A stretch of 64,000 bases of DNA from Allobogoriella deserti (lineage in GTDB: Bacteria; Actinomycetota; Actinomycetes; Actinomycetales; Actinomycetaceae): NCBI RefSeq assembly GCF_042680605.1, contig NZ_JBHUEE010000004.1:124001-188000 (forward strand). Direction: 5' to 3'. Shown in pieces: positions 10,711-20,273 of the stretch. The stretch's first letter is position 1. Each line of letters opens with the position of its first letter. The position numbers and the translations under genes are program-made. The notes beneath the pieces are model-generated. The model was not told the DNA's origin. It saw nothing but the letters and a program-made list of their open reading frames with translations, and did not search any database.

Positions 10711-11787
10711 TCAGCTCTCCTCGCGCTCGCGCTCCTCACGGGCCAGGCGCGCGCGAGCCTGCGTGAGGTCTTCGCCGGGACGGACCATGACGCCTTCGAC
10801 CGCGGCGAGGCGCCGGTCCTTCGCGTTGCGGCGGAGGCTGGCGATCACGGTGACGATCAGCACGCCGACGATCCAGCCGAGGGAGACGTACTGGTCGGGC
10901 TCGGGGATGCTGTGCCAGTCGTAGAACTGGAGGAAGCCCAGCTCCGTCTCGTGAAGGGCGTGGATGACCTGCTTGACACCGATGAAAGCGAGGATCGCCG
11001 CGAGGCCGTAGTGCAGGTACACGAGCTTGTCGAGGAGCCCGTCGATGAGGAAGTACAGCTGCCGCAGTCCCAGCAGTGAGAACGCGTTGGCCGCGAAGAT
11101 CAGGTACGGCTCGTGCGTGACGCTGTAGATCGCGGGAATGGAGTCGACGGCGAAGACGAGGTCAGCGCTGCCGATCGCGATGATGGCGAGGAGCAACGGG
11201 GTGATCATGGTCCGCCCGTGGTGGCGGTGGAGCATCTTGCCGCCGACGAAGCCCTCGGTGACCGGGACGACGCGGCGGACCAGGCGGACGAAGGCGTTCT
11301 CCTGGTATCCCTCGTCCTCCCCGGTGTCGACAGTGCCTTCGCGGGCCTGGCTGATGGCGGCGTAGATGAGGATGGCACCGAAGAGGAAGAAGACGTCGGA
11401 CCACCGTTCGACCACGGTGGCGCCGATCGCGATGAAGATGCCGCGAAGGACGATCGCGATGACGATCCCGGCGAGCAGGACCTCCTGCTGATACTTCCGA
11501 GGCACCTTGAACGCCGCGATGATGATGACGAACACGAAGAGGTTGTCGATCGAGAGGCTCTTCTCGAGCAGGTACCCGGTGAAGTAGCCGGTGCCGTGCT
11601 CGTGGCCCCAGACGCCCCAGACGATGAAGCCGAACACGATCGCCATGGCGACGTAGGCGGCGGACCACCATGCCGCTTCCTTGATGGACGGGGCGTGCGG
11701 GTTGCGTAGGTGGCCGACGATGTCGACCGCGATCATGACGACGATGAGGCCGACGAGCGAGAACCAGCCGAGCGCGTGGACGTCCAC
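10711..11787 (-). CDS. terC: TerC/Alx family integral membrane protein
   Basis: A 358-aa polytopic protein of the TerC/Alx family, now linked to manganese export and metallation of exported enzymes. About eight membrane segments are visible, with the family motifs VWGHEHGTGYFTGYLLEKSL, SLSIDNLFVF and DLVFAVDSIPA; the paired acidic residues form the metal path. I start it at the GTG at 11787, which has GGAGG eight bases upstream; a frame continuing to 11922 would begin inside the leader. The leader looks like a yybP-ykoY manganese riboswitch whose final hairpin can hide this GGAGG. It lies downstream of uvrB on the same strand but has its own promoter. Confidence 0.9.
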   Translation of the reverse strand: MDVHALGWFSLVGLIVVMIAVDIVGHLRNPHAPSIKEAAWWSAAYVAMAIVFGFIVWGVWGHEHGTGYFTGYLLEKSLSIDNLFVFVIIIAAFKVPRKYQQEVLLAGIVIAIVLRGIFIAIGATVVERWSDVFFLFGAILIYAAISQAREGTVDTGEDEGYQENAFVRLVRRVVPVTEGFVGGKMLHRHHGRTMITPLLLAIIAIGSADLVFAVDSIPAIYSVTHEPYLIFAANAFSLLGLRQLYFLIDGLLDKLVYLHYGLAAILAFIGVKQVIHALHETELGFLQFYDWHSIPEPDQYVSLGWIVGVLIVTVIASLRRNAKDRRLAAVEGVMVRPGEDLTQARARLAREEREREES

Positions 11788-11792
11788 GGAAT

Positions 11793-11947
11793 CCTCCGGT
11801 ACGTAGGGGTAGGTACCGGAGGTCTCTTCCACCCGATCCGACCGGCGCCGTAGTGGGCCCTCAGTCGATCCGGGCCGGTGGAACCGAGCGGGCCAGGCTG
11901 CTCGCCGTGATGACGACTCCACCGATCAGGGAATACTCCCCTCCCGC
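11793..11947 (-). promoter_or_regulatory. Candidate yybP-ykoY (Mn2+) riboswitch controlling terC
   Basis: Reading the minus strand, the leader opens with GGAGGGGAGTATTCCC, which holds the GGGGAGTA core, continues with CGTCATCACGG and ends GGAAGAGACCTCC. This order resembles the yybP-ykoY aptamer found before terC/alx genes. GGAGG (11944-11940) can pair with CCTCC (11822-11818) as stem P1. The same CCTCC starts a perfect ten-base hairpin, CCTCCGGTAC/GTACCGGAGG (11822-11813 with 11802-11793), whose 3' arm is the terC ribosome-binding site. The two pairings exclude each other, so metal binding should free the ribosome site and switch terC on. The family call rests on motif memory, not a covariance search. 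Confidence 0.7.
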
Positions 11948-11952
11948 GGACA

Positions 11953-11958
11953 AGAGTA
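11953..11958 (-). promoter_or_regulatory. Candidate -10 of the terC leader transcript
   Basis: TACTCT on the minus strand would start transcription near 11946, just where the aptamer begins. No strong -35 is visible. Confidence 0.4.
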
Positions 11959-12023
11959 CGTCAGCGCGACGGCGTCGGCGACAGCTGCCCGCGTGACGTC
12001 GGACGCACGCCGCGCGGCGGTCC

Positions 12024-14120
12024 TCAGGCGTTCGCGGCCGTCATCTGCCGCAGCTCCTTCTTGAGGTCGGCAATCTCGTCCCGCAATCGCGCGGCGAGCT
12101 CGAACTGGAGGTCCTCGGCGGCCGCGTGCATCTGGTCGGAGAGGTCTTGGATGAGCTGGGCGAGGTCGCTCGAGGCCGCACCGGCGAGCTTCTCCCGCGT
12201 CGTCTCCCCTGCCGCCTGCTTCTGCTTCCTGCTCGGTCCGGAGCCGGCACCGCGGTAGCCGCCCTCGAGCAGCTCGGCGGTGTCGACGTCTTCGCGCGCG
12301 AGCATGTCGGTCACGTCCGCGATCCGTTTGCGCAGCGCCTGCGGCTCCACCCCGTGCTCCTCGTTGTAGGCGAGCTGCTTGGCACGGCGGCGGTTCGTCT
12401 CCTCGATCGCGCTCGCCATCGACGGCGTGACGGTGTCGGCGTACATGTGGACCTGTCCGGACACGTTCCGGGCGGCCCGCCCGATGGTCTGGATGAGAGA
12501 GGTCTCCGAGCGCAGAAAGCCTTCTTTGTCGGCGTCGAGGATCGAGACGAGCGAGACCTCCGGCAGGTCGAGACCTTCACGCAGCAGGTTGATGCCGACG
12601 AGGACGTCGAACGTGCCTAGTCGCAGCTCGCGGAGCAGCTCCACCCGCTTGAGCGTGTCGACGTCGGAGTGCAGGTAGCGCACCTGAATGCCCCGCTCGA
12701 GCAGGTAGTCGGTCAGGTCCTCAGCCATCTTCTTGGTCAGCGTGGTGACCAGGACGCGCTCGTCGCGTCCGACGCGTTCGTTGATCTCCCCGAGCAGATC
12801 GTCGATCTGCCCCTTGGTGGGCTTGACGACCACCTCGGGGTCCACCAGGCCCGTCGGGCGGATGATCTGCTCGACGACGCCGTCGGACTGGCTGAGTTCG
12901 TACGGTCCCGGGGTGGCCGAGAGGTAGACGGTCTGGCCGATCCGCTCGAGAAACTCCTCCCAGCGCAGCGGACGGTTGTCGACTGCCGAAGGCAGCCGGA
13001 ACCCGTGTTCGACCAGCGTGCGCTTTCTCGACATGTCGCCCTCGAACATGGCCCCGATCTGCGGCACGGTCACGTGGGACTCGTCGATCACGAGGACGAA
13101 GTCCTCCGGGAAATAGTCGAGCAAGGTGTTCGGCGCGCTTCCAGGTGCGCGACCGTCGATGTGCCGCGAATAGTTCTCGATGCCGGAGCACGTCCCGATC
13201 TGGCGCATCATCTCGATGTCGTAGGTCGTGCGCATCCGCAGCCGTTGGGCCTCGAGAAGCTTGTTCTGCCGCTCGAGCTCCTCCAGCCGTTCCGCGAGCT
13301 CGGCCTCGATCCCCGCGATGGCACGCTCCATCCGCTCGGGTCCGGCGACGTAGTGGGTCGCCGGGAACAGGTGGACGGACTCCTCGGAGCGAATGACCTC
13401 TCCGCTGACCGGGTGCAGCGTGCTCAGCGCATCGATCTCGTCCCCGAACATCTCGATCCGGATCGCGAGCTCTTCGTAGACCGGGATGATCTCGATCGTG
13501 TCGCCACGGACCCGGAACGTGCCGCGGGAGAACGCCATGTCGTTACGCGTGTACTGCATCTGGACGAACTGCCGCAGGAGCTCGTCGCGCTCGAGCTGCT
13601 GGCCCACGTGGAGCTGGACCATCCGGTCGACATACTCCTGCGGCGTACCGAGACCGTAGATGCAGGAGACCGAAGCGACGACGACCGTATCCCGCCGGGT
13701 CAGCAACGAGTTGGTGGCGCTGTGCCGCAGTCGTTCGACCTCGTCGTTGATCGAGGAGTCCTTCTCGATGTACGTGTCCGTCTGCGGCACGTAAGCCTCA
13801 GGCTGGTAGTAGTCGTAGTACGAGACGAAGTACTCGACGGCGTTGTGCGGTAGCAGTTCGCGGAACTCCGTGGCGAGCTGGGCCGCCAACGTCTTGTTCG
13901 GCGCCATGACGAGCGTCGGACGCTGGATCCGCTCGACGAGCCACGCCGTGGTCGCGGACTTTCCCGTGCCGGTGGCACCGAGCAGCACGACGTCCTTCTC
14001 GCCGGCGTTGATGCGGTCGGCGAGCTCGGCGATCGCCGTCGGCTGGTCACCCGACGGGCTGTAGTCGGAGACCACCTCGAACGGGGCGACGGTCCGTTGC
14101 AGGTCGGTCACGGGGCGCAT
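12024..14120 (-). CDS. uvrB: Excinuclease ABC subunit B
   Basis: UvrB is the damage-verifying helicase-like ATPase of nucleotide excision repair, bridging UvrA and UvrC. The 698-aa protein has Walker A GATGTGKS at residues 48-55, the damage-probing beta-hairpin [12 protein letters not shown], helicase motifs including VIDESH and QTIGRAARN, and the C-terminal UVR motif ([19 protein letters not shown]) that binds UvrC. I start it at the ATG at 14120; the frame continues upstream but without family similarity. TACCGT six bases before the ATG and no ribosome site suggest a leaderless transcript. No LexA box is visible. Confidence 0.97.
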   Translation of the reverse strand: MRPVTDLQRTVAPFEVVSDYSPSGDQPTAIAELADRINAGEKDVVLLGATGTGKSATTAWLVERIQRPTLVMAPNKTLAAQLATEFRELLPHNAVEYFVSYYDYYQPEAYVPQTDTYIEKDSSINDEVERLRHSATNSLLTRRDTVVVASVSCIYGLGTPQEYVDRMVQLHVGQQLERDELLRQFVQMQYTRNDMAFSRGTFRVRGDTIEIIPVYEELAIRIEMFGDEIDALSTLHPVSGEVIRSEESVHLFPATHYVAGPERMERAIAGIEAELAERLEELERQNKLLEAQRLRMRTTYDIEMMRQIGTCSGIENYSRHIDGRAPGSAPNTLLDYFPEDFVLVIDESHVTVPQIGAMFEGDMSRKRTLVEHGFRLPSAVDNRPLRWEEFLERIGQTVYLSATPGPYELSQSDGVVEQIIRPTGLVDPEVVVKPTKGQIDDLLGEINERVGRDERVLVTTLTKKMAEDLTDYLLERGIQVRYLHSDVDTLKRVELLRELRLGTFDVLVGINLLREGLDLPEVSLVSILDADKEGFLRSETSLIQTIGRAARNVSGQVHMYADTVTPSMASAIEETNRRRAKQLAYNEEHGVEPQALRKRIADVTDMLAREDVDTAELLEGGYRGAGSGPSRKQKQAAGETTREKLAGAASSDLAQLIQDLSDQMHAAAEDLQFELAARLRDEIADLKKELRQMTAANA

Positions 14121-14126
14121 GTCACT

Positions 14127-14132
14127 ACGGTA
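14127..14132 (-). promoter_or_regulatory. uvrB -10 hexamer (leaderless)
   Basis: TACCGT, matching TANNNT, ends six bases before the uvrB ATG. A good -35 is not obvious. Confidence 0.45.
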
Positions 14133-14255
14133 CGGCGCGGCACTGACACGGCGTGGGGCAGGGCGACGGGCGTCACAGCGTGACCGGGGCCTGCGCCGTA
14201 CCCGCCGGTCGGCGTGTCCGGCGTGCACACGCCTGCGCCGGGCCGCCCCGGGCGT

Positions 14256-14261
14256 TACGTT
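14256..14261 (+). promoter_or_regulatory. Candidate -10 of the pntAB operon
   Basis: TACGTT lies 29 bases before the pntA ATG, in the short divergent region shared with uvrB. This gene has a ribosome site (GGGAGGGCGC before the ATG), so the transcript would carry a short leader. Confidence 0.3.
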
Positions 14262-14290
14262 GGCGCCAGACACCGTGGTCGGGAGGGCGC

Positions 14291-15844
14291 ATGAGGATCG
14301 GCATTCCCCGTGAACCGCACGAGCACGCGCGGCTGGTGTCCGCGACACCGGCCACCGTGCGCCGCCTCGTTCAGCTCGGCTACGAGGTCCTCGTCGAGTC
14401 CGGCGCAGGCGAGCGGGCACGCCTGCCGAACCGCTCCTACGTCGAGGCCGGTGCCCGGATCGGCGACACCGCCGAGGCTTGGGGAGCCGATGTCGTGGCC
14501 GCCGTCGGGACGCCCACGCGGCGCGAGATCGATCTGCTCCGGCCCGGGGCCACGCTCATCGGCCAACTCGCCCCCGGCACCCGCCCCGAGCTGCTCGACC
14601 TCCTCGCCGAACGGCGCATCACCGCGCTGGCGCTCGACGCAGTGCCGCGGATCTCACGCGCACAGTCGCTCGACGTGCTCTCCGCCCTGTCCAACGTGGC
14701 CGGGTACCGGGCGGTCATCGAGGCGGCCCAGGAATTCGGCGGCATGTTCGCCGGGCAGGTCACCGCAGCCGGGACGACGGCGCCCGCGAAGGTCTTCGTC
14801 ATCGGAGCCGGCGTCGCCGGTCTCGCGGCCATCGGGACGGCGTCCAGCCTCGGTGCACAGGTCCGGGCCTTCGACGTACGGCCGGAAGCCGGCGAGCAGG
14901 TGGAGTCGATGGGCGCCACCTTCGTCCAGGCGGCGGAGGCCACCAGTGGGGCGACTGCCGACGGTTACGCCGGGGCGTTGACCGAGGACCAGGAGGCGGC
15001 CACCCGGCGGCTGTACGCCGCCGAGTGCGCGGACGCCGACATCGTCATCACGACCGCCCTCGTGCGCGGCACCGCCCCGACGACGGTCACCGCCGAGACG
15101 ATCGCCGCCATGCGGCCCGGCTCGGTGATCGTCGACCTCGCCGCTCCCGGTGGTGGCAACGCAGAGGCGACCGTACCCGGAGAGCGGGTCGTCACCGACA
15201 GCGGTGTCATCGTCCTCGGTTGGACGGATCTGCCTGACCGACTGCCGCAGCACACCTCCCAGCTCATCGGCACCAACATCGCGAATCTGCTCGCGCTCAT
15301 GACGCCGGGACGGGACGGCGAGCTCACCGTGGACCTCGAGGACGCCGTCGTACGCGGGATGACCGTCGCCCGCGATGGCGAGGTGCTGTGGCCGCCACCG
15401 CCCGTCTCCGTCACGGCGACCATGCCCTCGTCGCCCGCCGGCGCCGCTGCGGCGACGACCGAGCCGGAGCCGGACACCGCGGCGTCCGGCGGCCAGGTGC
15501 GTCGGCGCGGCCTGCTGCTGGGTCTGGCGGTCGCGTTGGCCGGACTCGCCGTCGCCTCCTCGCCGTCCGACGTCGGCGGCCACGTCGTGGTCTTCGTACT
15601 CGCCGTCATCGTCGGCTTCTACGTCATCTCCTCCGTGATCCATTCGCTCCACACGCCGCTGATGAGTCAGACCAACGCGATCAGCGGCATCATCCTCGTC
15701 GGCGCACTCCTGCAGGTCGGCAACGAATCGTGGGTGGTGACCACGCTTGCCGTCGTCGCCGCCTCGGTCGCCGCGATCAACGTCTTCGGCGGGTTCCTCG
15801 TCACCCGGAAGATGCTCGCCATGTTCCGGACGGCGGAGCGGTGA
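14291..15844 (+). CDS. pntA: NAD(P) transhydrogenase subunit alpha
   Basis: Proton-translocating transhydrogenase alpha subunit, which with PntB moves hydride from NADH to NADP+ at the cost of the proton gradient. The 517-aa protein joins the NAD-binding domain I (Rossmann motif [26 protein letters not shown]) to a C-terminal membrane domain with four hydrophobic segments from about residue 415. This is the fused Escherichia-type arrangement rather than the split PntAA/PntAB form. The ATG at 14291 has GGGAGGG seven bases upstream; an upstream in-frame extension lacks similarity. pntB follows after ten bases. Confidence 0.93.
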   Translation: MRIGIPREPHEHARLVSATPATVRRLVQLGYEVLVESGAGERARLPNRSYVEAGARIGDTAEAWGADVVAAVGTPTRREIDLLRPGATLIGQLAPGTRPELLDLLAERRITALALDAVPRISRAQSLDVLSALSNVAGYRAVIEAAQEFGGMFAGQVTAAGTTAPAKVFVIGAGVAGLAAIGTASSLGAQVRAFDVRPEAGEQVESMGATFVQAAEATSGATADGYAGALTEDQEAATRRLYAAECADADIVITTALVRGTAPTTVTAETIAAMRPGSVIVDLAAPGGGNAEATVPGERVVTDSGVIVLGWTDLPDRLPQHTSQLIGTNIANLLALMTPGRDGELTVDLEDAVVRGMTVARDGEVLWPPPPVSVTATMPSSPAGAAAATTEPEPDTAASGGQVRRRGLLLGLAVALAGLAVASSPSDVGGHVVVFVLAVIVGFYVISSVIHSLHTPLMSQTNAISGIILVGALLQVGNESWVVTTLAVVAASVAAINVFGGFLVTRKMLAMFRTAER

Positions 15845-15854
15845 GGGGGCGGGG

Positions 15855-17273
15855 ATGAGTGTCGTCTCCGTGGTCCAGGGCAGCTACCTCGTGGCCGCCG
15901 TCCTGTTCATCCTCTCGCTCGCCGGCCTGTCCAAGCAGGAGACCGCACGCCGCGGCAACGTCCTCGGTATCGGTGGGATGGTCTTGGCCCTCATCGCCAC
16001 CGTGGTGCTCGCGCTCGACCGCTCGGAGCGGCCCTGGGAGCAGACGGCCGGTCTCATCGTGCTCGTCTTCGTCGTTGGCGCGACGGTCGGAATCTGGCGC
16101 GCACGCACGGTGGAGATGACACAGATTCCCGAGCTGATCGCGCTGCTGCACTCCTTCGTCGGGCTCGCAGCCGTGCTGGTGGGCTACGCGTCCTACTTGA
16201 CCGAACCAGAGACGGACACCGTCCACCTGGTCGAGGTGTTCCTGGGCGTCCTGGTCGGCGCCGTGACGTTCACCGGCTCCGTCGTGGCGCACCTCAAGCT
16301 TGCAGGGCGGATCCGGAGCGCGCCGCTGCACCTGCCCGGCCGGAACGGCCTCAACCTGGCGGCCGCGCTGGCGCTGGCGGCTCTGATGGCGTGGTACATC
16401 GTCGCGGGGACGCGCGAGGCCGGTACCGGTGCGCCCTCCGGACTGCTGCCGCTGGCTATCACGACGGCAGCGGCCCTCGCGCTCGGATGGCATCTCGTGG
16501 CCTCGATCGGCGGGGGAGACATGCCGGTCGTGGTCTCGATGCTGAACTCCTACTCCGGCTGGGCGGCGGCCGCCGCGGGGTTCATGCTCGGCAACGACCT
16601 GCTCATCATCACCGGCGCCCTCGTCGGCTCCTCCGGTGCGATCCTCAGCTACCTCATGTGCCGCGCCATGAACCGCTCGTTCGTCTCGGTGATCCTGGGC
16701 GGGTTCGGCGCCGAGGACGGTGTCGCCGCAACGGGGGCCGGCCCGGACGGCGAACACCGTGAGACCTTCCCCGGCGAGGTCGCCGAGCAGCTCCGTGGCG
16801 CCCGTTCGGTGATCGTGGCGCCCGGCTACGGCATGGCGGTGGCGAAGGCGCAGTACCCGCTCGCCGATCTGGCGGCCAAGCTGCGCGGTCGTGGCGTGCA
16901 GGTGCGGTTCGGCGTCCATCCGGTCGCCGGACGGCTGCCCGGCCACATGAACGTCCTTCTGGCCGAGGCCAAGGTGCCCTACGACGTCGTCCTCGGCATG
17001 GACGAGATCAACGGCGACTTCGCGGATACCGACGTCGTACTGGTGATCGGTGCCAATGACACCGTCAATCCTGCCGCGCAGGAGGACCCCGGCTCGCCCA
17101 TCGCCGGCATGCCGGTGCTCGAGGTGTGGAAGGCACGCGACGTCGTTGTCTTCAAACGCTCCATGGCCACCGGATACGCCGGCGTGCAGAATCCGCTGTT
17201 CTTCCGCGACAACACCGCCATGCTGTTCGGCGACGCGAAGGAGCAGGTGGAGAAGATCATCCAGGCGTTGTGA
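15855..17273 (+). CDS. pntB: NAD(P) transhydrogenase subunit beta
   Basis: Beta subunit of the membrane transhydrogenase, 472 aa. The N-terminal half holds about eight to nine membrane segments forming the proton channel. The C-terminal domain III binds NADP(H) and shows [35 protein letters not shown] and [14 protein letters not shown]. The start at 15855 has a G-rich ribosome site and lies ten bases after pntA. Its 3' end overlaps the convergent coaE gene by 17 bases. Confidence 0.94.
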   Translation: MSVVSVVQGSYLVAAVLFILSLAGLSKQETARRGNVLGIGGMVLALIATVVLALDRSERPWEQTAGLIVLVFVVGATVGIWRARTVEMTQIPELIALLHSFVGLAAVLVGYASYLTEPETDTVHLVEVFLGVLVGAVTFTGSVVAHLKLAGRIRSAPLHLPGRNGLNLAAALALAALMAWYIVAGTREAGTGAPSGLLPLAITTAAALALGWHLVASIGGGDMPVVVSMLNSYSGWAAAAAGFMLGNDLLIITGALVGSSGAILSYLMCRAMNRSFVSVILGGFGAEDGVAATGAGPDGEHRETFPGEVAEQLRGARSVIVAPGYGMAVAKAQYPLADLAAKLRGRGVQVRFGVHPVAGRLPGHMNVLLAEAKVPYDVVLGMDEINGDFADTDVVLVIGANDTVNPAAQEDPGSPIAGMPVLEVWKARDVVVFKRSMATGYAGVQNPLFFRDNTAMLFGDAKEQVEKIIQAL

Positions 17274-17859
17274 CCCGGTCCGCCCAGAAGTCGTCGACCT
17301 GGCGGCGCAGGTTCTCCTCGGACCCGGTGCCGTCCAGGACCACGTCGGCCGCGGCGAGCCGTTCGTCGTCACTCGCCTGGGCGTCGATCCGCGCCTGCGC
17401 GTCCACCTCGTTCATGCCGCGTCCCGCCGTGAGCCGGCGTAGGCGTTCCTCGGCCGGGGTGTGCACGACGACGAGGACATCGAAGCTCTCCCCCTGGTGC
17501 GTCTCCACCAGCAGGGGGATGTCGTGGACCACCGTCTCTGCGCCGGCCTCTCGCGCCGCGGCCTCCCGCTCGGCGGACAGGCGCCGGACCTGCGGATGGA
17601 CGATGGCGTTGAGACGCTCACGCGCCACGGGGTCGCCGAAGACCACCGCGCCCAGGGCTGCGCGATCGAGCGCGCCCTCGGCATCCAACACGCCGTCGCC
17701 GAACGTCTCGGTGATCCAGCGCAACCCGACGGAGCCGTCCGCGACAGCCTCACGTGCCAGCACGTCGTGATCGATGACGACGGCGCCCAGCTCACCGAAG
17801 CGGCGCGCAGCAACGGACTTGCCGGCGGCGATGCCGCCGGTGAGACCGATCCTGACCAT
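17257..17859 (-). CDS. coaE: Dephospho-CoA kinase
   Basis: CoaE phosphorylates dephospho-CoA in the final step of coenzyme A synthesis. The 200-aa protein has the P-loop GGIAAGKS at residues 8-15, the [10 protein letters not shown] segment and the HPQVRR lid region. It is the short single-domain form; in mycobacteria coaE is longer, with a C-terminal GrpB-like domain that is absent here. The start is the ATG at 17859. The position between rpsA and uvrB is the conserved actinobacterial order. It overlaps the 3' end of pntB by 17 bases on the opposite strand. Confidence 0.94.
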   Translation of the reverse strand: MVRIGLTGGIAAGKSVAARRFGELGAVVIDHDVLAREAVADGSVGLRWITETFGDGVLDAEGALDRAALGAVVFGDPVARERLNAIVHPQVRRLSAEREAAAREAGAETVVHDIPLLVETHQGESFDVLVVVHTPAEERLRRLTAGRGMNEVDAQARIDAQASDDERLAAADVVLDGTGSEENLRRQVDDFWADRVTTPG

Positions 17860-18021
17860 GACCTCGAGACTACGGCGTCGGACGCGCTCGCACAGCGGCC
17901 CGACCGTGCCGCGACATGCCAGCGGTAGCCGTCCGGCGATCCGGCGCGGCAGGATGGCGGTGACCCAACCGGACGCCGCCGGCGGTCGCTGCCGGACCGG
18001 CGTAGATCCGAAGGAGCGCAC

Positions 18022-18453
18022 ATGCCCAACCCGATCGTGAGCAAGGCCAGCACCACGTGGAACGGCACCCTGTTCGAGGGGTCGGGGAGCACGAACCTCG
18101 ACTCCTCCGGTGCGGCGGCGTTCGACGTCGCCTGGAGCAGCCGCGCCGAGTCGCATCAGGGCAGGACGAACCCAGAGGAGCTGCTCGCCGCTTCCCACGC
18201 CACCTGCTTCTCGATGGCGTTGTCCAACGAACTCACCAACAACGGCACGCCCCCGACTCAGCTGCAGACCTCGGCGGAGGTCACGTTCGTGGCCGGGGAG
18301 GGCATCACGGGGATCGCGCTCAGCGTGCGGGCGCAGGTGCCGGACATCTCCGCGGAGGACTTCCAGAAGATTGCCGACGGCGCCAAGTCCGGCTGCCCCG
18401 TCAGCCAGGCGCTCCAGGCGGTTCCGATCACCCTGGACGCGTCCCTCGCGTGA
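18022..18453 (+). CDS. OsmC family peroxiredoxin-like protein
   Basis: A 143-aa OsmC/Ohr-type protein that reduces organic hydroperoxides with a pair of reactive cysteines. Cys62 (SHATCFSM) and Cys125 (KSGCPVSQAL) are the conserved pair, and the TNPEELLAASHA segment is typical of the OsmC branch rather than Ohr. It acts in the cytoplasm during oxidative or osmotic stress. The ATG at 18022 is preceded by GAAGGAGCGCAC, a good ribosome site. The gene is single and convergent with rpsA across a shared hairpin terminator. Confidence 0.9.
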   Translation: MPNPIVSKASTTWNGTLFEGSGSTNLDSSGAAAFDVAWSSRAESHQGRTNPEELLAASHATCFSMALSNELTNNGTPPTQLQTSAEVTFVAGEGITGIALSVRAQVPDISAEDFQKIADGAKSGCPVSQALQAVPITLDASLA

Positions 18454-18484
18454 CGTAGTGGTGCCGGTCTTCCCGGCAGACGCG

Positions 18485-18518
18485 ACGAGGCCCGCCACCG
18501 TTCGGTGGCGGGCCTCGT
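18485..18518. terminator. Bidirectional hairpin terminator between osmC and rpsA
   Basis: A perfect 15-bp stem (18485-18499 with 18504-18518; arm core GAGGCCCGCCACC) closes a GTTC tetraloop between two convergent genes. There is no T-tract on either side, common for terminators in this GC range. It can serve both strands. Confidence 0.8.
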
Positions 18519-18550
18519 GTATGGGAGCTGAGACAGCGTCCTGACCGGTG

Positions 18551-20029
18551 TCAGTTGCCGGTGAGCTTCTCCCGGAGGGCGGCCAGGGCCTCGTCCGAGG
18601 CGAGCGTCCCGCCGGACTGGTCCTGCGTGGAGGTGTAGGTCGCCGGTGCGGCAGCGGCAGCAGGCGCGGCCTCGCCGGACTCGGACGCCGCGGCGTCGGC
18701 CTCCATGGCGGCGCGGACCTGCTCCTTGTGGGCCTCCCAGCGCTCGTGGGCCTTGGCGTACTCGGCCTCCCAGGCCTCGCGCTGCGCCTCGTAGCCCTCG
18801 AGCCACTCGTTGGTCTCCGGGTCGAAGCCCTCGGGGTACTTGTAGTTGCCCTGCTCGTCGTACTCCGCGGCCATGCCGTACAGCGACGGGTCGAAGTCGT
18901 CGCTGTTCGGGTCGACGCCCTCGTTGGCCTGCTTCAGGGACAGCGAGATCCGGCGACGCTCCAGGTCGATGTCGATGACCTTGACGAAGACCTCGTCACC
19001 GACCTTGGCGACCTGCTCCGGCACCTCGATGTGGCGCTGGGCCAGCTCGGAGATGTGCACCAGGCCCTCGATGCCGTCCTCGACGCGGACGAACGCACCG
19101 AACGGCACGAGCTTCGTGACCTTGCCGGGCACAACCTGGCCGATGGCGTGCGTGCGGGCGAAGGCCTGCCACGGGTCCTCCTGCGTCGCCTTGAGCGAGA
19201 GGGAGACGCGCTCGCGGTCCATGTCGACGTCGAGGACCTCGACCGTGACCTCCTGGCCGACCTCGACGATCTCGTTCGGGTGGTCGATGTGCTTCCAGGA
19301 CAGCTCGGAGACGTGCACGAGGCCGTCCACACCGCCCAGGTCCACGAACGCGCCGAAGTTGACGATCGAGGAGACGACGCCCTGGCGGACCTGCCCCTTC
19401 TGCAGGGTCTGCAGGAAGTTGGAGCGGACCTCGGACTGGGTCTGCTCGAGCCAGGCGCGGCGGGAGAGCACCACGTTGTTGCGGTTCTTGTCGAGCTCGA
19501 TGATCTTGGCCTCGAGCTCGCGACCGACGTAGGGCTGCAGGTCGCGCACGCGCCGCATCTCCACCAGGGAGGCGGGGAGGAAGCCGCGCAGGCCGATGTC
19601 GAGGATGAGGCCGCCCTTGACGACCTCGATGACGGTGCCGGTCACGACGCCGTCCTCGTCCTTGATCTTCTCGATGGTGCTCCAGGCGCGCTCGTACTGT
19701 GCGCGCTTCTTCGACAGGAGCAGACGCCCTTCCTTGTCCTCCTTCTGGAGAACCAGAGCCTCGATCTGGTCACCGACGGCGACGACCTCTTCGGGGTCGA
19801 CGTCGTGCTTGATCGACAGCTCGCGGGAAAGGATCACGCCCTCGGTCTTGTAACCGATATCGAGGAGAACCTCGTCCCGGTCGACCTTGACGATGGTGCC
19901 CTCGACGATGTCCCCGTCGTTGAAGTACTTGATGGTCTCGTCGATCGCGGCGAGGAGTTCGTCCTCGCTCCCGATGTCGTTGACGGCCACCTGAGGGGAC
20001 GTCGGCTGGGTGGGCGTAGTGGTGGTCAT
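18551..20029 (-). CDS. rpsA: 30S ribosomal protein S1
   Basis: S1 binds mRNA leaders and helps load structured messages on the 30S subunit. The 492-aa protein has four S1 (OB-fold) repeats, recognisable as GDIVEGTIVKVDRDEVLLDI, GTVIEVVKGGLILDIG, GVVSSIVNFGAFVDLGG and GKVTKLVPFGAFVRV, the usual actinobacterial number. An Ala/Glu-rich tail follows. The start at 20029 (MTTTTPTQ) is the standard one; the upstream in-frame stretch is leader. Its promoter lies about 165 bases upstream, so unlike many neighbours it has a long untranslated leader. Confidence 0.96.
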   Translation of the reverse strand: MTTTTPTQPTSPQVAVNDIGSEDELLAAIDETIKYFNDGDIVEGTIVKVDRDEVLLDIGYKTEGVILSRELSIKHDVDPEEVVAVGDQIEALVLQKEDKEGRLLLSKKRAQYERAWSTIEKIKDEDGVVTGTVIEVVKGGLILDIGLRGFLPASLVEMRRVRDLQPYVGRELEAKIIELDKNRNNVVLSRRAWLEQTQSEVRSNFLQTLQKGQVRQGVVSSIVNFGAFVDLGGVDGLVHVSELSWKHIDHPNEIVEVGQEVTVEVLDVDMDRERVSLSLKATQEDPWQAFARTHAIGQVVPGKVTKLVPFGAFVRVEDGIEGLVHISELAQRHIEVPEQVAKVGDEVFVKVIDIDLERRRISLSLKQANEGVDPNSDDFDPSLYGMAAEYDEQGNYKYPEGFDPETNEWLEGYEAQREAWEAEYAKAHERWEAHKEQVRAAMEADAAASESGEAAPAAAAAPATYTSTQDQSGGTLASDEALAALREKLTGN

Positions 20030-20192
20030 TGAGCTGTGGACTCCGATGCGGACAGGAACAGGACGTCGGTGCGACGTACAGGGTGGACAGGATGATGTTG
20101 TGTCGACGTCCACGAGCCGGCGTTGCCGGCCTCGCGGACGCCACATGGTGACTCAGGCGCGCGCAGCCAAGGCCGCACTGCGCCAAAGAGTG

Positions 20193-20222
20193 ATGCTACC
20201 GACGGCGCACGAGAGGCGGCAA
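20193..20222 (-). promoter_or_regulatory. rpsA promoter
   Basis: On the minus strand TTGCCG (20222-20217) and TAGCAT (20198-20193) are separated by 18 bases. Transcription would start near 20187 and give a leader of about 155 bases before the rpsA ATG. Such leaders are often used for autoregulation of S1; no specific structure was identified. Confidence 0.5.
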
Positions 20223-20273
20223 CCGGGCTGGTGGCAGGCGAGCACCGAGCGGCCGTGAGATCCGTCTCGCCTG

